Shown here: positions 1-6,299 of the stretch, one piece after another
How the letters are laid out: every line of letters starts with the position of its first letter
How positions within the stretch are numbered: the stretch's first letter is position 1
Assembly: GCA_003505715.1 (NCBI GenBank)
Contig: DNXU01000369.1
Coordinates: 9,384 to 16,659, forward strand
DNA: 7,276 nt
Source: Cyanobacteria bacterium UBA8803
GTDB taxonomy: Bacteria; Cyanobacteriota; Cyanobacteriia; Cyanobacteriales; Coleofasciculaceae
Reading direction: 5' to 3'
Notes under the pieces: generated by a model
The model's input: the letters and a program-made list of their open reading frames with translations, nothing else
Database searches by the model: none
What the model was told of the DNA's origin: nothing
Position numbers and translations under genes: made by a program

Positions 1-65
1 GAATGCAAAACTCTGAGAAGAATTGATAGGCAGGGCGTTTTAAACCTAGGTTGAGAAGGATTAAA

Positions 66-110
66 ATGCCTATAAGATATGAATTTTGTAAAGTTAGCCA
101 GCTAATCTGA
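66..110 (+). CDS. Possible 14-codon leader peptide / upstream ORF
   Basis: ATG at 66 is preceded by AAGGA (56-60) with a 5-nt gap, a good Shine-Dalgarno arrangement. The frame closes at TGA (108-110) after 14 codons, and upstream it is closed by TAG at 27-29, so it is not the tail of a longer gene. The peptide (MPIRYEFCKVSQLI) has no run of a single amino acid that would suggest classical attenuation. It ends 110 bp before the start of the large gene. It may be a translated leader or a chance ORF; only the ribosome-binding-site context favours translation. Confidence 0.2.
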   Translation: MPIRYEFCKVSQLI

Positions 111-163
111 TACGGCATCCTTAGCCTTTATTCCCACAACCTTGTTTGAGTGTGTAGACCTTG

Positions 164-184
164 CGGCACGCGAAAACCGTGCTG
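164..184 (+). promoter_or_regulatory. Small 5'-UTR hairpin before the TPS-CHAT gene
   Basis: CGGCACG (164-170) can pair with CGTGCTG (178-184), giving seven pairs including one G-T, around the 7-nt loop CGAAAAC. It lies 21 nt upstream of the AGGAGG of the large gene and could affect mRNA stability or ribosome access. There is no U-tract after it, so it is not a convincing intrinsic terminator. Confidence 0.25.
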
Positions 185-205
185 TTTCCCCTTTTTAAAC
201 GACCC

Positions 206-211
206 AGGAGG
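206..211 (+). promoter_or_regulatory. Shine-Dalgarno sequence deciding the start of the TPS-CHAT gene
   Basis: A full AGGAGG consensus. It is 9 nt from the ATG at 221 but only 3 nt from the ATG at 215, and it lies inside the open frame that could otherwise begin at the TTG at 161. The spacing favours 221, which also gives a normal signal peptide beginning MKPVAKG. Confidence 0.8.
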
Positions 212-220
212 CAAATGCTC

Positions 221-3200
221 ATGAAGCCAGTTGCCAAAGGTATCTGTTCATTGCTGACTAGTGCCCTATGCATTACCGTGACTGCACCGTTTCCGGCATG
301 GGGACAATCCATTCAAGTTGCAGGTGATGGTACTGATACCCTTGTTACCCCTTCCGGCAATCAATTCAATATCTCAGGCGGTATCCTGTCGGGAGATGGA
401 AAGAATCTATTTCATAGTTTTGAGCAATTTGGACTTTCTACTGGAGAGGTTGCCAATTTTCTGTCTAATCCTAACATTCGCAATATACTAGGGCGGGTGG
501 TTGGGGATAATCCCTCCGTAATTAACGGCCTGATTCAGGTCAGTGGGGGGAACTCCAATTTATTCTTGATGAATCCTGCCGGAATTGTCTTTGGCGCGAA
601 TGCCAGCCTCAACGTGCCTGCCTCATTTACCGCTACAACAGCTAATGGTATTGGTTTTGATGGCGATCGCTGGTTCAATGCCGTTGGTCAAAATGACTAC
701 CAGAAATTAGTTGGCACACCGAATCGCTTCGCCTTGGACGGGATGCAACCTGGAAGTATTGTCAATGCTGGTAATCTAGTAGTTGCCCAGGGACAGAATT
801 TAACCTTACTGGGCGGTAGAGCGATCAATACCGGGCAACTGACTGCACCCCAAGGAAATATTACCATAGCGGCAGTTCCGGGGAAAACTTCAGTACGGCT
901 CGGTCAAACTGGACAGCTGCTGAGTTTGGAAATTGAACCACCAAGGGATACCCAAGGGCAAATTCTCCCGATTACTCCTTTGGATTTAGCGACTTTGCTA
1001 ACTGGAGGTGGGGGTGTTCTGGAGACTGGATTGAGTGCCAATCCCGACGGTACACTGCTGCTAACCAACACCAACAAGATTGTACCTGCTGCGGGGGGGG
1101 ATGCGATCGTTTCCGGTAGCCTCAACGTATTTGGCCAAACAGGGGGTACGGTGAATGTTTTGGGCAATAGAGTCGGACTCTTCGGTGCCAGTATTAATGC
1201 TGCGGGTATGCAGGATGGTGGCACCGTGCGCCTGGGTGGAGAGTATAAGGGTCAAGGCAATATACCGAATGCATTTCGTACCTATGTCAGCGGGGATTCT
1301 GCGATCGCTGCCGATAGCTTGCTAACTGGTAATGGAGGCCGAGTTATAGTCTGGGCTGATGATACTACCCGCTTCTTAGGCAAAATTACAGCTCGTGGTG
1401 GTGTTGGTGGTGGTAATGGGGGATTTGTTGAAACATCGGGTAAAACTAGTTTAGATGTAACAGGGGCTAGGGTTGATGCTAGTGCCAGTAACGGGCAACC
1501 TGGTATGTGGTTGCTTGACCCCAGTGATATTACAATCTCCACCAATGGCTCCACATTCGTCAATCCCCCCGATCTTTTTGCTCCACCTACTAATGCCAAC
1601 ATTAATGTCGCAGATATTAATCAAACCCTCAATGATGGAACCAGCGTCACTATTACTACAGCCGCAGGTAGTGGTGGTACAGGTGACATCACAGTAATGG
1701 CTCCCATCGTTACAACAGCCAACTCAAATGTCAACCTGATCCTGAATGCGAATAATAATATCTTTTTTATAGGAGAAGGCAAAATCCTTGGTAACAATAA
1801 TACTTCTAATGCCTTCCTTAATGTCACGTTATTAGCAACAGGTACGATTCAGACTCAAGACATTTTTTCAAACGGTGGAGGTATTATTCTTAATAGTACA
1901 GGCGGCACCATTGAAACTGGAGGTGGAACTTTAGATTCTAGTGGAGGAGCAATTGATATTTCTGCTCCTGCTAGCATTACCGCAGGTGCGATAAAAGCCG
2001 GTACGGGGATTATCCGTCTGACTAGCAACGAAATTGACTTAATAGGAGGAGCTAATTCAGTACAAGGGAGCAACATGATTCGGCTCCAACCTGTTACCTC
2101 CACTCAAGGATTAGCGATCGGTGGTGCTAGCGACACGGGTATTGGTAATTGGGATATCACAGCAACCGATATAGCAGCTTTAGATCGAGGGAGCTTTTCC
2201 AGTATCAGCTTCGGACAGGGAGCGAGCGGTTTAGTCAGGCTGGAAAATACTGGCGACCTCACGATTATTGATGATGTTAAAGGGACGTTTGACTTAACCC
2301 TTACTGGTGGCACCAACAATATCACCTTTGGAGATGCATTGCTGGGCAACCTGACAATTAATAGCGCTAGTAGCATTACCTTGAACGGCAATATCACCAG
2401 CAACGGTAGGATAGACCTGCTGGCGTCAGCTCCCGTCACCTTCAATGGGAATACCGTGCTGGCTGCCGATGCAATTACCGTAAAAGGAAATATTACTGGG
2501 GTTAGCGGCAACCTGACCCTGGAAGGGAATCAAACGATTACCACTAGTAATATTACTAATCCCGGTCGAGCAATTACTATTACTAGTAAAGGCGGAGAAA
2601 TCAATACCAGTGCCGGGACGCTCGATACTAGCTCGACTAATAATAATGGAGGAGCGATCGCCCTTTCTGCCCCAGGTAATATTAAGACGGGTCAAATCAT
2701 CACCCAAGGTAACAGCAGTAGTGGAGATATCAGCTTAACCAGCAACAGCGGTACGATTGAAAGCCTCACGCTGTCTGCATTTAGTACAGGTGGGGATAGC
2801 GGTGATGTCATCCTCAGTACCGCAGGCAACATTCGCATCACTAACGTCATTACAGCGAGTGGCGGTGGTAAGGGAGGTAATATTCAAATCGAAAGTAGTG
2901 CAGGCAGGATTGAGGGGGATGAATTTAACTCAGGAGCTAGCAATAGTATTGGCGGTGATATCCGCCTGACAGCGAAAAGCAGCATCAGTACAGGTCAACT
3001 GCGATCGCGCTCTCTGTTGGGGAATGGCGGAAATGTCGGCCTTAACGTTGGTGGTGATATTCAAGTCCACGCCATTGATACCCAAGGAGGGGGAACTGGG
3101 GGTAAGGTAGAGATTACCACTCCAGGGTTATTGCGAGCTACAGGTTTCTTTACCGATGAGAATAAAACCACTGCTAGCATTTCTACTAGTGGCCGCTCCG

Positions 3201-4831
3201 CAGGGGGTGCGATCGCCATCCGTCACGGCGGAGCAGGAGTAACTCCCTTTACGGTGGGTAATGCGGGCACAAATGGCACGGCTGCTGCCATTACCACGGG
3301 TAATGCTACCCCAGAACAGACCATTACGCCAACCCAACAGTTTCCCTTCACTCACAGCCAGGGGGGGATACAGATCATCTCTGTAGATGAGCCTGTCTCC
3401 CCTCCCCCACCACCACCACCAGGTTCTCCAACGCAACCACCACCAACAGAAACTCAGAACCTCTCTGAGTTACTCGTCACTCTCATTGGCAACCAAATTG
3501 GAGCTGAAACTCAATTAAACCGCACCGACGAGACCTTTTCCTGGGCAATTCCTAATGAAAGCCTATTGAGTGGCTCGATTCTTACTATCGATGCTAATAC
3601 CCCCCTGAACGAGTCTCTCCTTACTCCACCTGAGATTGACCAACGGTTTGAAAATCAATACGAGAACTATTTCGGCAAAAACCTTACGAATAAACAAGTG
3701 TCCGTAGATACGATGCGGAACATGCTCAAAACCATAAACGCTGAAACTGGCACTAAGTCTGCCATTATCTACGTTCTCTCCCAGCCGGACTATTTGCAAC
3801 TGGTGATGGTTGTGCCAGACGGCTCCCCCATGTACCGAGTGGTTCCCGCCGCCAATGCTAAAGTCTTGGAGCAAACTTTGAGGGAATTCCGCAATACCGT
3901 TACCAATTACCGACGCCCTACAGCCTACCTCCCACCAGCTCAACAACTCTATCAGTGGATAGTTGCTCCTCTCCAACCCCAGATTGAAGCACTAAACATT
4001 GAGACGCTAATTTTTTGTATGGATGCTGGCTTGCGCCTAACTCCCGTCGCCGCACTGCACGATGGCGAGCAATTTCTAGTGGAAAAATACAGTCTCGGAT
4101 TGATCCCCAGCGTCAGCCTCCTCAATAGCGATTACAAATCCCTAAAAAATGCTCGGGTTTTAGCCATGGGAGCCTCAGAATTTCAACAGCTACCTCCCTT
4201 ACCCGCAGTACCTGAGGAACTGGACATAATTACCCAACAGCTGTCGTCCGGAAAATCTTTCCTGAATGAAGAATTCACCCTTCCCAACCTCCGCATCCAA
4301 CGAGAGCAACAGCCGTTTGAAATCTTGCATTTGGCTACCCACGCCAATTTCCGCTCCGGCTCTCCCAGCAATTCCTTCATTCAGCTATGGGACAGTCAAT
4401 TGAGTTTGAATCAACTAGGACAGATGAGTTGGAATCAATCCCCCCAAGTCGAACTGTTAGTCTTGAGTGCCTGCCGCACGGCGGTTGGAGATCTGCAAGC
4501 TGAGATGGGTTTGGCTGGGTTAGCCGTACAGGCTGGAGTCAAGTCTGCCCTCGCCAGTCTGTGGTCTGTCAGTGATGGTGCCACTTTACTGCTAATGAGC
4601 AAATTCTATGAGCAATTGAGCCAACCGGATGTGACGAATAAAAGCGAGGCACTGCGACAAGCGCAAATCGCAATGCTGCGGGGGCAGTTACGGGTCGAGC
4701 AAGGTCAGCTGATCGGATCGGGATTGAAAAACTCTATCTCATTGCCGCCGGAACTCGCAGGGTTGGAAAATCAAGATTTGAACCATCCCTACTACTGGGC
4801 TGCTTTTACTATGATTGGTAGCCCATGGTAG
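221..4831 (+). CDS. Two-partner-secretion haemagglutinin-like protein with C-terminal CHAT caspase-like domain
   Basis: Protein of 1536 residues, probably an exported surface or secreted protein with a caspase-like peptidase domain. Residues 1-28 form a Sec signal peptide, with cleavage likely after AWG. Residues about 31-270 are the TPS domain used for export through an FhaC/ShlB-type outer-membrane transporter; visible motifs are NPNI (83-86) and NPAGI (118-122). MWLLDPSDITI (429-439) is a landmark typical of this haemagglutinin family. A Ser/Thr/Asn/Gly-rich beta-solenoid follows, with clear repeats of about 25 residues at 782-985. A polyproline linker (about 1058-1077) leads to the CHAT domain (about 1165-1536). 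The predicted dyad is His1374 in HLATHA and Cys1418 in LSACRTA, and the C-terminus HPYYWAAFTMIGSPW is characteristic of cyanobacterial CHAT proteins. The frame is uninterrupted. No partner transporter is in the window. Domain calls are secure; proteolytic activity and substrate are inferred. Confidence 0.96.
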   Translation: MKPVAKGICSLLTSALCITVTAPFPAWGQSIQVAGDGTDTLVTPSGNQFNISGGILSGDGKNLFHSFEQFGLSTGEVANFLSNPNIRNILGRVVGDNPSVINGLIQVSGGNSNLFLMNPAGIVFGANASLNVPASFTATTANGIGFDGDRWFNAVGQNDYQKLVGTPNRFALDGMQPGSIVNAGNLVVAQGQNLTLLGGRAINTGQLTAPQGNITIAAVPGKTSVRLGQTGQLLSLEIEPPRDTQGQILPITPLDLATLLTGGGGVLETGLSANPDGTLLLTNTNKIVPAAGGDAIVSGSLNVFGQTGGTVNVLGNRVGLFGASINAAGMQDGGTVRLGGEYKGQGNIPNAFRTYVSGDSAIAADSLLTGNGGRVIVWADDTTRFLGKITARGGVGGGNGGFVETSGKTSLDVTGARVDASASNGQPGMWLLDPSDITISTNGSTFVNPPDLFAPPTNANINVADINQTLNDGTSVTITTAAGSGGTGDITVMAPIVTTANSNVNLILNANNNIFFIGEGKILGNNNTSNAFLNVTLLATGTIQTQDIFSNGGGIILNSTGGTIETGGGTLDSSGGAIDISAPASITAGAIKAGTGIIRLTSNEIDLIGGANSVQGSNMIRLQPVTSTQGLAIGGASDTGIGNWDITATDIAALDRGSFSSISFGQGASGLVRLENTGDLTIIDDVKGTFDLTLTGGTNNITFGDALLGNLTINSASSITLNGNITSNGRIDLLASAPVTFNGNTVLAADAITVKGNITGVSGNLTLEGNQTITTSNITNPGRAITITSKGGEINTSAGTLDTSSTNNNGGAIALSAPGNIKTGQIITQGNSSSGDISLTSNSGTIESLTLSAFSTGGDSGDVILSTAGNIRITNVITASGGGKGGNIQIESSAGRIEGDEFNSGASNSIGGDIRLTAKSSISTGQLRSRSLLGNGGNVGLNVGGDIQVHAIDTQGGGTGGKVEITTPGLLRATGFFTDENKTTASISTSGRSAGGAIAIRHGGAGVTPFTVGNAGTNGTAAAITTGNATPEQTITPTQQFPFTHSQGGIQIISVDEPVSPPPPPPPGSPTQPPPTETQNLSELLVTLIGNQIGAETQLNRTDETFSWAIPNESLLSGSILTIDANTPLNESLLTPPEIDQRFENQYENYFGKNLTNKQVSVDTMRNMLKTINAETGTKSAIIYVLSQPDYLQLVMVVPDGSPMYRVVPAANAKVLEQTLREFRNTVTNYRRPTAYLPPAQQLYQWIVAPLQPQIEALNIETLIFCMDAGLRLTPVAALHDGEQFLVEKYSLGLIPSVSLLNSDYKSLKNARVLAMGASEFQQLPPLPAVPEELDIITQQLSSGKSFLNEEFTLPNLRIQREQQPFEILHLATHANFRSGSPSNSFIQLWDSQLSLNQLGQMSWNQSPQVELLVLSACRTAVGDLQAEMGLAGLAVQAGVKSALASLWSVSDGATLLLMSKFYEQLSQPDVTNKSEALRQAQIAMLRGQLRVEQGQLIGSGLKNSISLPPELAGLENQDLNHPYYWAAFTMIGSPW
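3392..3451 (+). repeat. CCA/CCN-rich tract encoding the proline linker
   Basis: A run of proline codons, including consecutive CCA triplets, encodes a flexible Pro-rich linker (residues about 1058-1077). It separates the beta-solenoid stalk from the C-terminal CHAT half. The triplet run could vary in length by slippage without breaking the frame, which would alter only linker length. Confidence 0.7.
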
Positions 4832-5141
4832 TAACTAATTCTTAATACAAGGTAGAAGCGATCACAACATTATCACAATAATTAAGTCTGTTTACTTATT
4901 GGCAAGAGAGGCACTGTCTCAATCTGTAACGCATGGGCAACTGCCTAAGTCTGGCGTCCCTGAAATTCTCGACCAGCGTGATTGAGATCACGAACCCCAA
5001 CGTCTAGCCTCACGCTCTGGCTAGAGAATTATCACGGGTTTTGAGCTATGCCATTACTGGAATTTGTGGGAAATAAGGTGAGTATTAAGATAGTTCAGCT
5101 TAACATCTTCAAGTGAACCTAGAACTCTTGGGAAATTAATC
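4832..5141 (+). other. Intergenic region between the TPS-CHAT gene and the Trp-rich small gene
   Basis: 310 bases with no recognisable gene. Short open frames at 4933-5007 (24 codons) and 5048-5116 (22 codons) lack convincing ribosome-binding sites and are not called. No GC-rich hairpin followed by T residues is seen after the TAG at 4829, so the end of the large transcript is unclear. The central part (4964-5030) contains three nested complementary arm pairs, listed separately. GGGA about 8 nt before ATG 5142 could be the ribosome-binding site of the next gene. Confidence 0.6.
4964..5030 (+). promoter_or_regulatory. Candidate structured RNA or degenerate repeat element (three-way junction)
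   Basis: AATTCT (4964-4969) pairs with AGAATT (5025-5030) as a closing stem. Inside it, CGTGAT (4977-4982) pairs with ATCACG (4987-4992) across a TGAG tetraloop. CTAGCC (5004-5009) pairs with GGCTAG (5019-5024), whose 3' strand directly abuts the closing stem. A second ATCACG at 5031-5036, and AACCC (4993-4997) facing GGGTT (5036-5040), offer mutually exclusive alternative pairings. I do not recognise it as a known riboswitch. It could be a cis-acting RNA, a terminator-like element or a remnant of a dispersed repeat. Confidence 0.3.
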
Positions 5142-5342
5142 ATGGCAGTATTAACAGATGTTTGGTTAGACGAGTGGGATGCCCAGATCTGGTCGCGTGA
5201 CCGTGAGGGAGATGTCCTGTTAAGTAGATGGGAAGGGGATTCCTGGTTAGATGAGTGGGACGTAGATGCTTTATTAGGCGACTGGCAGAAGTTTCAAGAA
5301 AATCTGGAAGAATTTGTTGCTACATCTCAGGCATGGGAGTAG
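5142..5342 (+). CDS. Small acidic tryptophan-rich protein of unknown function with duplicated WLDEWD motif
   Basis: Protein of 66 residues; I do not recognise its family. It has 8 Trp (12%), 10 Asp and 8 Glu against 3 Arg and 1 Lys, so it is strongly acidic, and it contains no Cys, His or Pro. The motif WLDEWD occurs at residues 8-13 and again at 35-40, and the two DNA copies are 81 bp apart and differ only at synonymous third positions within the motif, indicating an internal duplication. Further Trp residues (17, 30, 48, 65) follow acidic or polar stretches. There is no signal peptide or transmembrane segment. ATG 5142 is chosen because GGGA lies about 8 nt upstream and the repeat begins soon after. 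It lies 310 bp downstream of the TPS-CHAT gene on the same strand, which could indicate a functional link, but co-transcription is not shown. The unusual composition argues against a chance ORF. Confidence 0.6.
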   Translation: MAVLTDVWLDEWDAQIWSRDREGDVLLSRWEGDSWLDEWDVDALLGDWQKFQENLEEFVATSQAWE

Positions 5343-5517
5343 GAGACTAAAAAAAACGATAGCGATCGCCATTGCTAAGATTGCCATGGCTAATACTGGC
5401 AAAAATTTCCCGGCCAACCTGCCGGAAACTCCGTCATTAAAAGATCCTGCTTCAAGTGCAGCTCGAAGTTTGTGCCCCCAATCGGTGGGGGGTAGGGGTA
5501 TTTCGAGTGCTAATATG
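5343..5517. other. Short intergenic stretch with HIP1 site, no gene recognised
   Basis: 175 bases between the Trp-rich gene and the YjbQ remnant. It contains a HIP1 octamer (5362-5369) and a G/C hairpin-like element, CCCCC (5475-5479) facing GGGGG (5487-5491), without a T-tract on either strand. Open frames cross it on both strands (for example ATG 5386 on + and ATG 5528 on -), but neither gives a recognisable protein. Confidence 0.5.
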
Positions 5518-5821
5518 CTATTCCCCATAAACCGTCACGATAACTTTTCGCTGGCGCGGCTTGATGTCACATTCGAGGTGAAAAATTTGTTGCCAGATTC
5601 CTAACTCTAGTTTGCCATTCCGTACAGGTACAGTAAGGGAAGACCCCAGCCATGTAGCTTGGAGGTGAGAATGGTCCTTTGCCATCATGCCACATCTGCT
5701 CGTGTCCGTATTCCCGACTCGGTGGAATCAACCGATTTAACAGTTGGGGTAAGTCCCTTTGCAGTCCAGGCTCAAACTCAATCGTACCAATCGCCCCCGT
5801 ACTACCAATATTGAAGATGTG
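5518..5821 (-). pseudogene. yjbQ: YjbQ-family (UPF0047) gene remnant, 5'-truncated and frameshifted
   Basis: Reading leftwards, one frame encodes the conserved core FNIGSTGAIGTIEFEPGL followed by RDLPQLLNRLIPPSREYGHE and a WHDG motif (about 5815-5675). The homology then jumps by one base into the adjacent frame (5673-5518), which encodes HSHLQATWLG, then LTVPVRNGKLELG, and ends VIVTVYGE. Removing one base at 5673/5674 restores a continuous family-like C-terminus. About 98 residues remain of a family usually near 140; the first 40 or so are missing and are replaced by the GATGGGT tandem repeat. The usual Asn in the DGNGHSH motif is Lys here. YjbQ proteins are small beta-rich proteins, some reported to have weak thiamine-phosphate synthase activity. 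The truncation makes function very unlikely even if the frameshift were a sequencing error. Confidence 0.85.
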
Positions 5822-5854
5822 ATGGGTGATGGGTGATGGGTGATGGGTGATGGG
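5821..5854. repeat. Heptanucleotide tandem repeat (GATGGGT), 4.9 copies
   Basis: Four perfect copies of GATGGGT followed by GATGGG. It belongs to the kind of 7-bp short tandemly repeated repetitive (STRR) sequences known from filamentous cyanobacteria. It starts exactly where recognisable YjbQ homology stops, so the 5' truncation breakpoint lies at or within the array. Read on the minus strand it encodes ITHHPSP-type peptide repeats in frame with the remnant. Confidence 0.95.
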
Positions 5855-6065
5855 CAAAAAATTTCTGACCAATTACCGATTACCAATTACCAGGTATTAT
5901 ATTTACTTATCACAGTTCCGGGAGAGCCAAAGTTTTTTCTGTTGAAGAAGCTAATTTTACTAAGTCTTGGTCAATTCTTTATCAACTCCTTACACCAAAA
6001 CTAGCGACAGCTAGCCTTAGAGTTGGAATACTAGAAGGAGAGTAATTGAGAACTCAAAGGTAACA
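5855..6065. other. Repeat-rich intergenic region, no gene called
   Basis: It begins with an A-rich spacer and a second heptamer array (5871-5891), followed by AT-rich sequence. One plus-strand frame is open from 5869 to the TAA at 6043-6045 but has no ATG, GTG or TTG start and no recognised homology. AAAGG at 6056-6060 serves as the likely ribosome-binding site of the following small ORF. Confidence 0.5.
5871..5891. repeat. Second heptanucleotide tandem repeat (RATTACC), 3 copies
   Basis: AATTACC, GATTACC and AATTACC in direct succession, 16 bp to the right of the GATGGGT array. It has the same 7-bp period but a different unit, in line with STRR-type cyanobacterial repeats. Confidence 0.8.
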
Positions 6066-6245
6066 ATGATGTCTTCTTCATCCAAAAACCAGCCGCTTCC
6101 CCTCAAGGATCTAGAAGAAAACCTTGTAGAACTGCTTGCCAGATGCCGCCAATTGCGAGAGGAGGCACTCAGAAACGCAGATACTGAGGTGTTACCCAAT
6201 CGGGTAATATCGAATCCGGTCTCATCACCCCCTTTTACTGCCTAG
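6066..6245 (+). CDS. Hypothetical 59-residue coiled-coil protein
   Basis: Unrecognised small protein. Tandem ATGs at 6066 and 6069 are preceded by AAAGG (6056-6060), 5 and 8 nt away; the second ATG has the better spacing. Residues 13-34 form a clean heptad pattern, with L13, L16, L20, L23, C27, L30 and A34 alternating in 3-4 spacing and Glu, Arg and Lys between them, which predicts an amphipathic coiled-coil helix. The tail (about 42-59) is Pro/Ser-rich and probably disordered. The TAG lies 2 nt before a palindromic repeat element, and a second small inverted repeat (TTACCC at 6192-6197, GGGTAA at 6202-6207) lies inside the tail, so the C-terminus may have been altered by repeat insertion. 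It could also be a truncated start of a longer former gene. It converges on the ABC permease gene. Confidence 0.4.
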   Translation: MMSSSSKNQPLPLKDLEENLVELLARCRQLREEALRNADTEVLPNRVISNPVSSPPFTA

Positions 6246-6247
6246 TC

Positions 6248-6276
6248 GTAGAGACGTTCCACCGGAACGTCTCTAC
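6248..6276. terminator. Perfect 13-bp inverted repeat between convergent genes (possible bidirectional terminator / dispersed palindrome)
   Basis: GTAGAGACGTTCC (6248-6260) and its exact complement GGAACGTCTCTAC (6264-6276) flank the 3-nt loop ACC. It lies between the stop of the 59-residue ORF (6245) and the stop of the permease gene (6300), the right place to end both transcripts. No clear T-tract follows on either strand. From memory, near-identical GTAGAGACGTTCC palindromes are scattered in many cyanobacterial genomes, so it may be a dispersed repeat acting as a stem-loop. Confidence 0.7.
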
Positions 6277-6299
6277 AATCTCTACAGATGATGCTATTA

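Larger units (their letters stand above)
1..220 (+). other. Leader region upstream of the TPS-CHAT gene
   Basis: No conserved gene is visible here. The stretch contains a 10-bp perfect palindrome, AACCTAGGTT (43-52), and a 14-codon open frame at 66-110 preceded by AAGGA (56-60). It also has a short hairpin at 164-184 and the Shine-Dalgarno sequence of the large gene at 206-211. TTGAGA (51-56) and TATAAG (71-76) resemble -35 and -10 boxes, but their 14-nt spacing is too short for a confident sigma-70-type promoter. The true promoter may lie here or to the left of the window. Confidence 0.5.

Noticed and set aside
51..76. Sigma-70-type promoter TTGAGA/TATAAG
   Set aside because: The 14-nt spacing is too short and the elements are imperfect; mentioned only as a possibility in the leader entry.
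161..220. TTG at 161 as start of the TPS-CHAT gene, adding 20 residues
   Set aside because: The consensus AGGAGG at 206-211 lies inside this extension, and ATG 221 gives correct spacing and a normal signal peptide.
2104..2511. 135-residue minus-strand ORF and several similar ones within 904-3976
   Set aside because: They are antisense to a gene with strong domain evidence and have the low-complexity look of reverse-read Ser/Thr/Gly codons.
4964..5030. Hammerhead ribozyme, TPP riboswitch or tRNA
   Set aside because: The hammerhead core CTGATGA/GAAA, the TPP motif and the tRNA T-loop are all absent.
5274..5528. 84-residue minus-strand ORF whose ATG overlaps the end of the YjbQ remnant
   Set aside because: It runs antisense into the Trp-rich gene, its hydrophobic segment is partly read from the HIP1-containing sequence, and its start arises from the conserved codons at the YjbQ C-terminus.
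5386..5604. 72-residue plus-strand ORF starting at ATG 5386
   Set aside because: Its second half is antisense to clear YjbQ coding sequence and the first half resembles nothing I know; there is no good ribosome-binding site.
5821..5891. CRISPR array
   Set aside because: The units are 7-bp head-to-tail repeats without spacers; there are no repeats of 25-40 bp.
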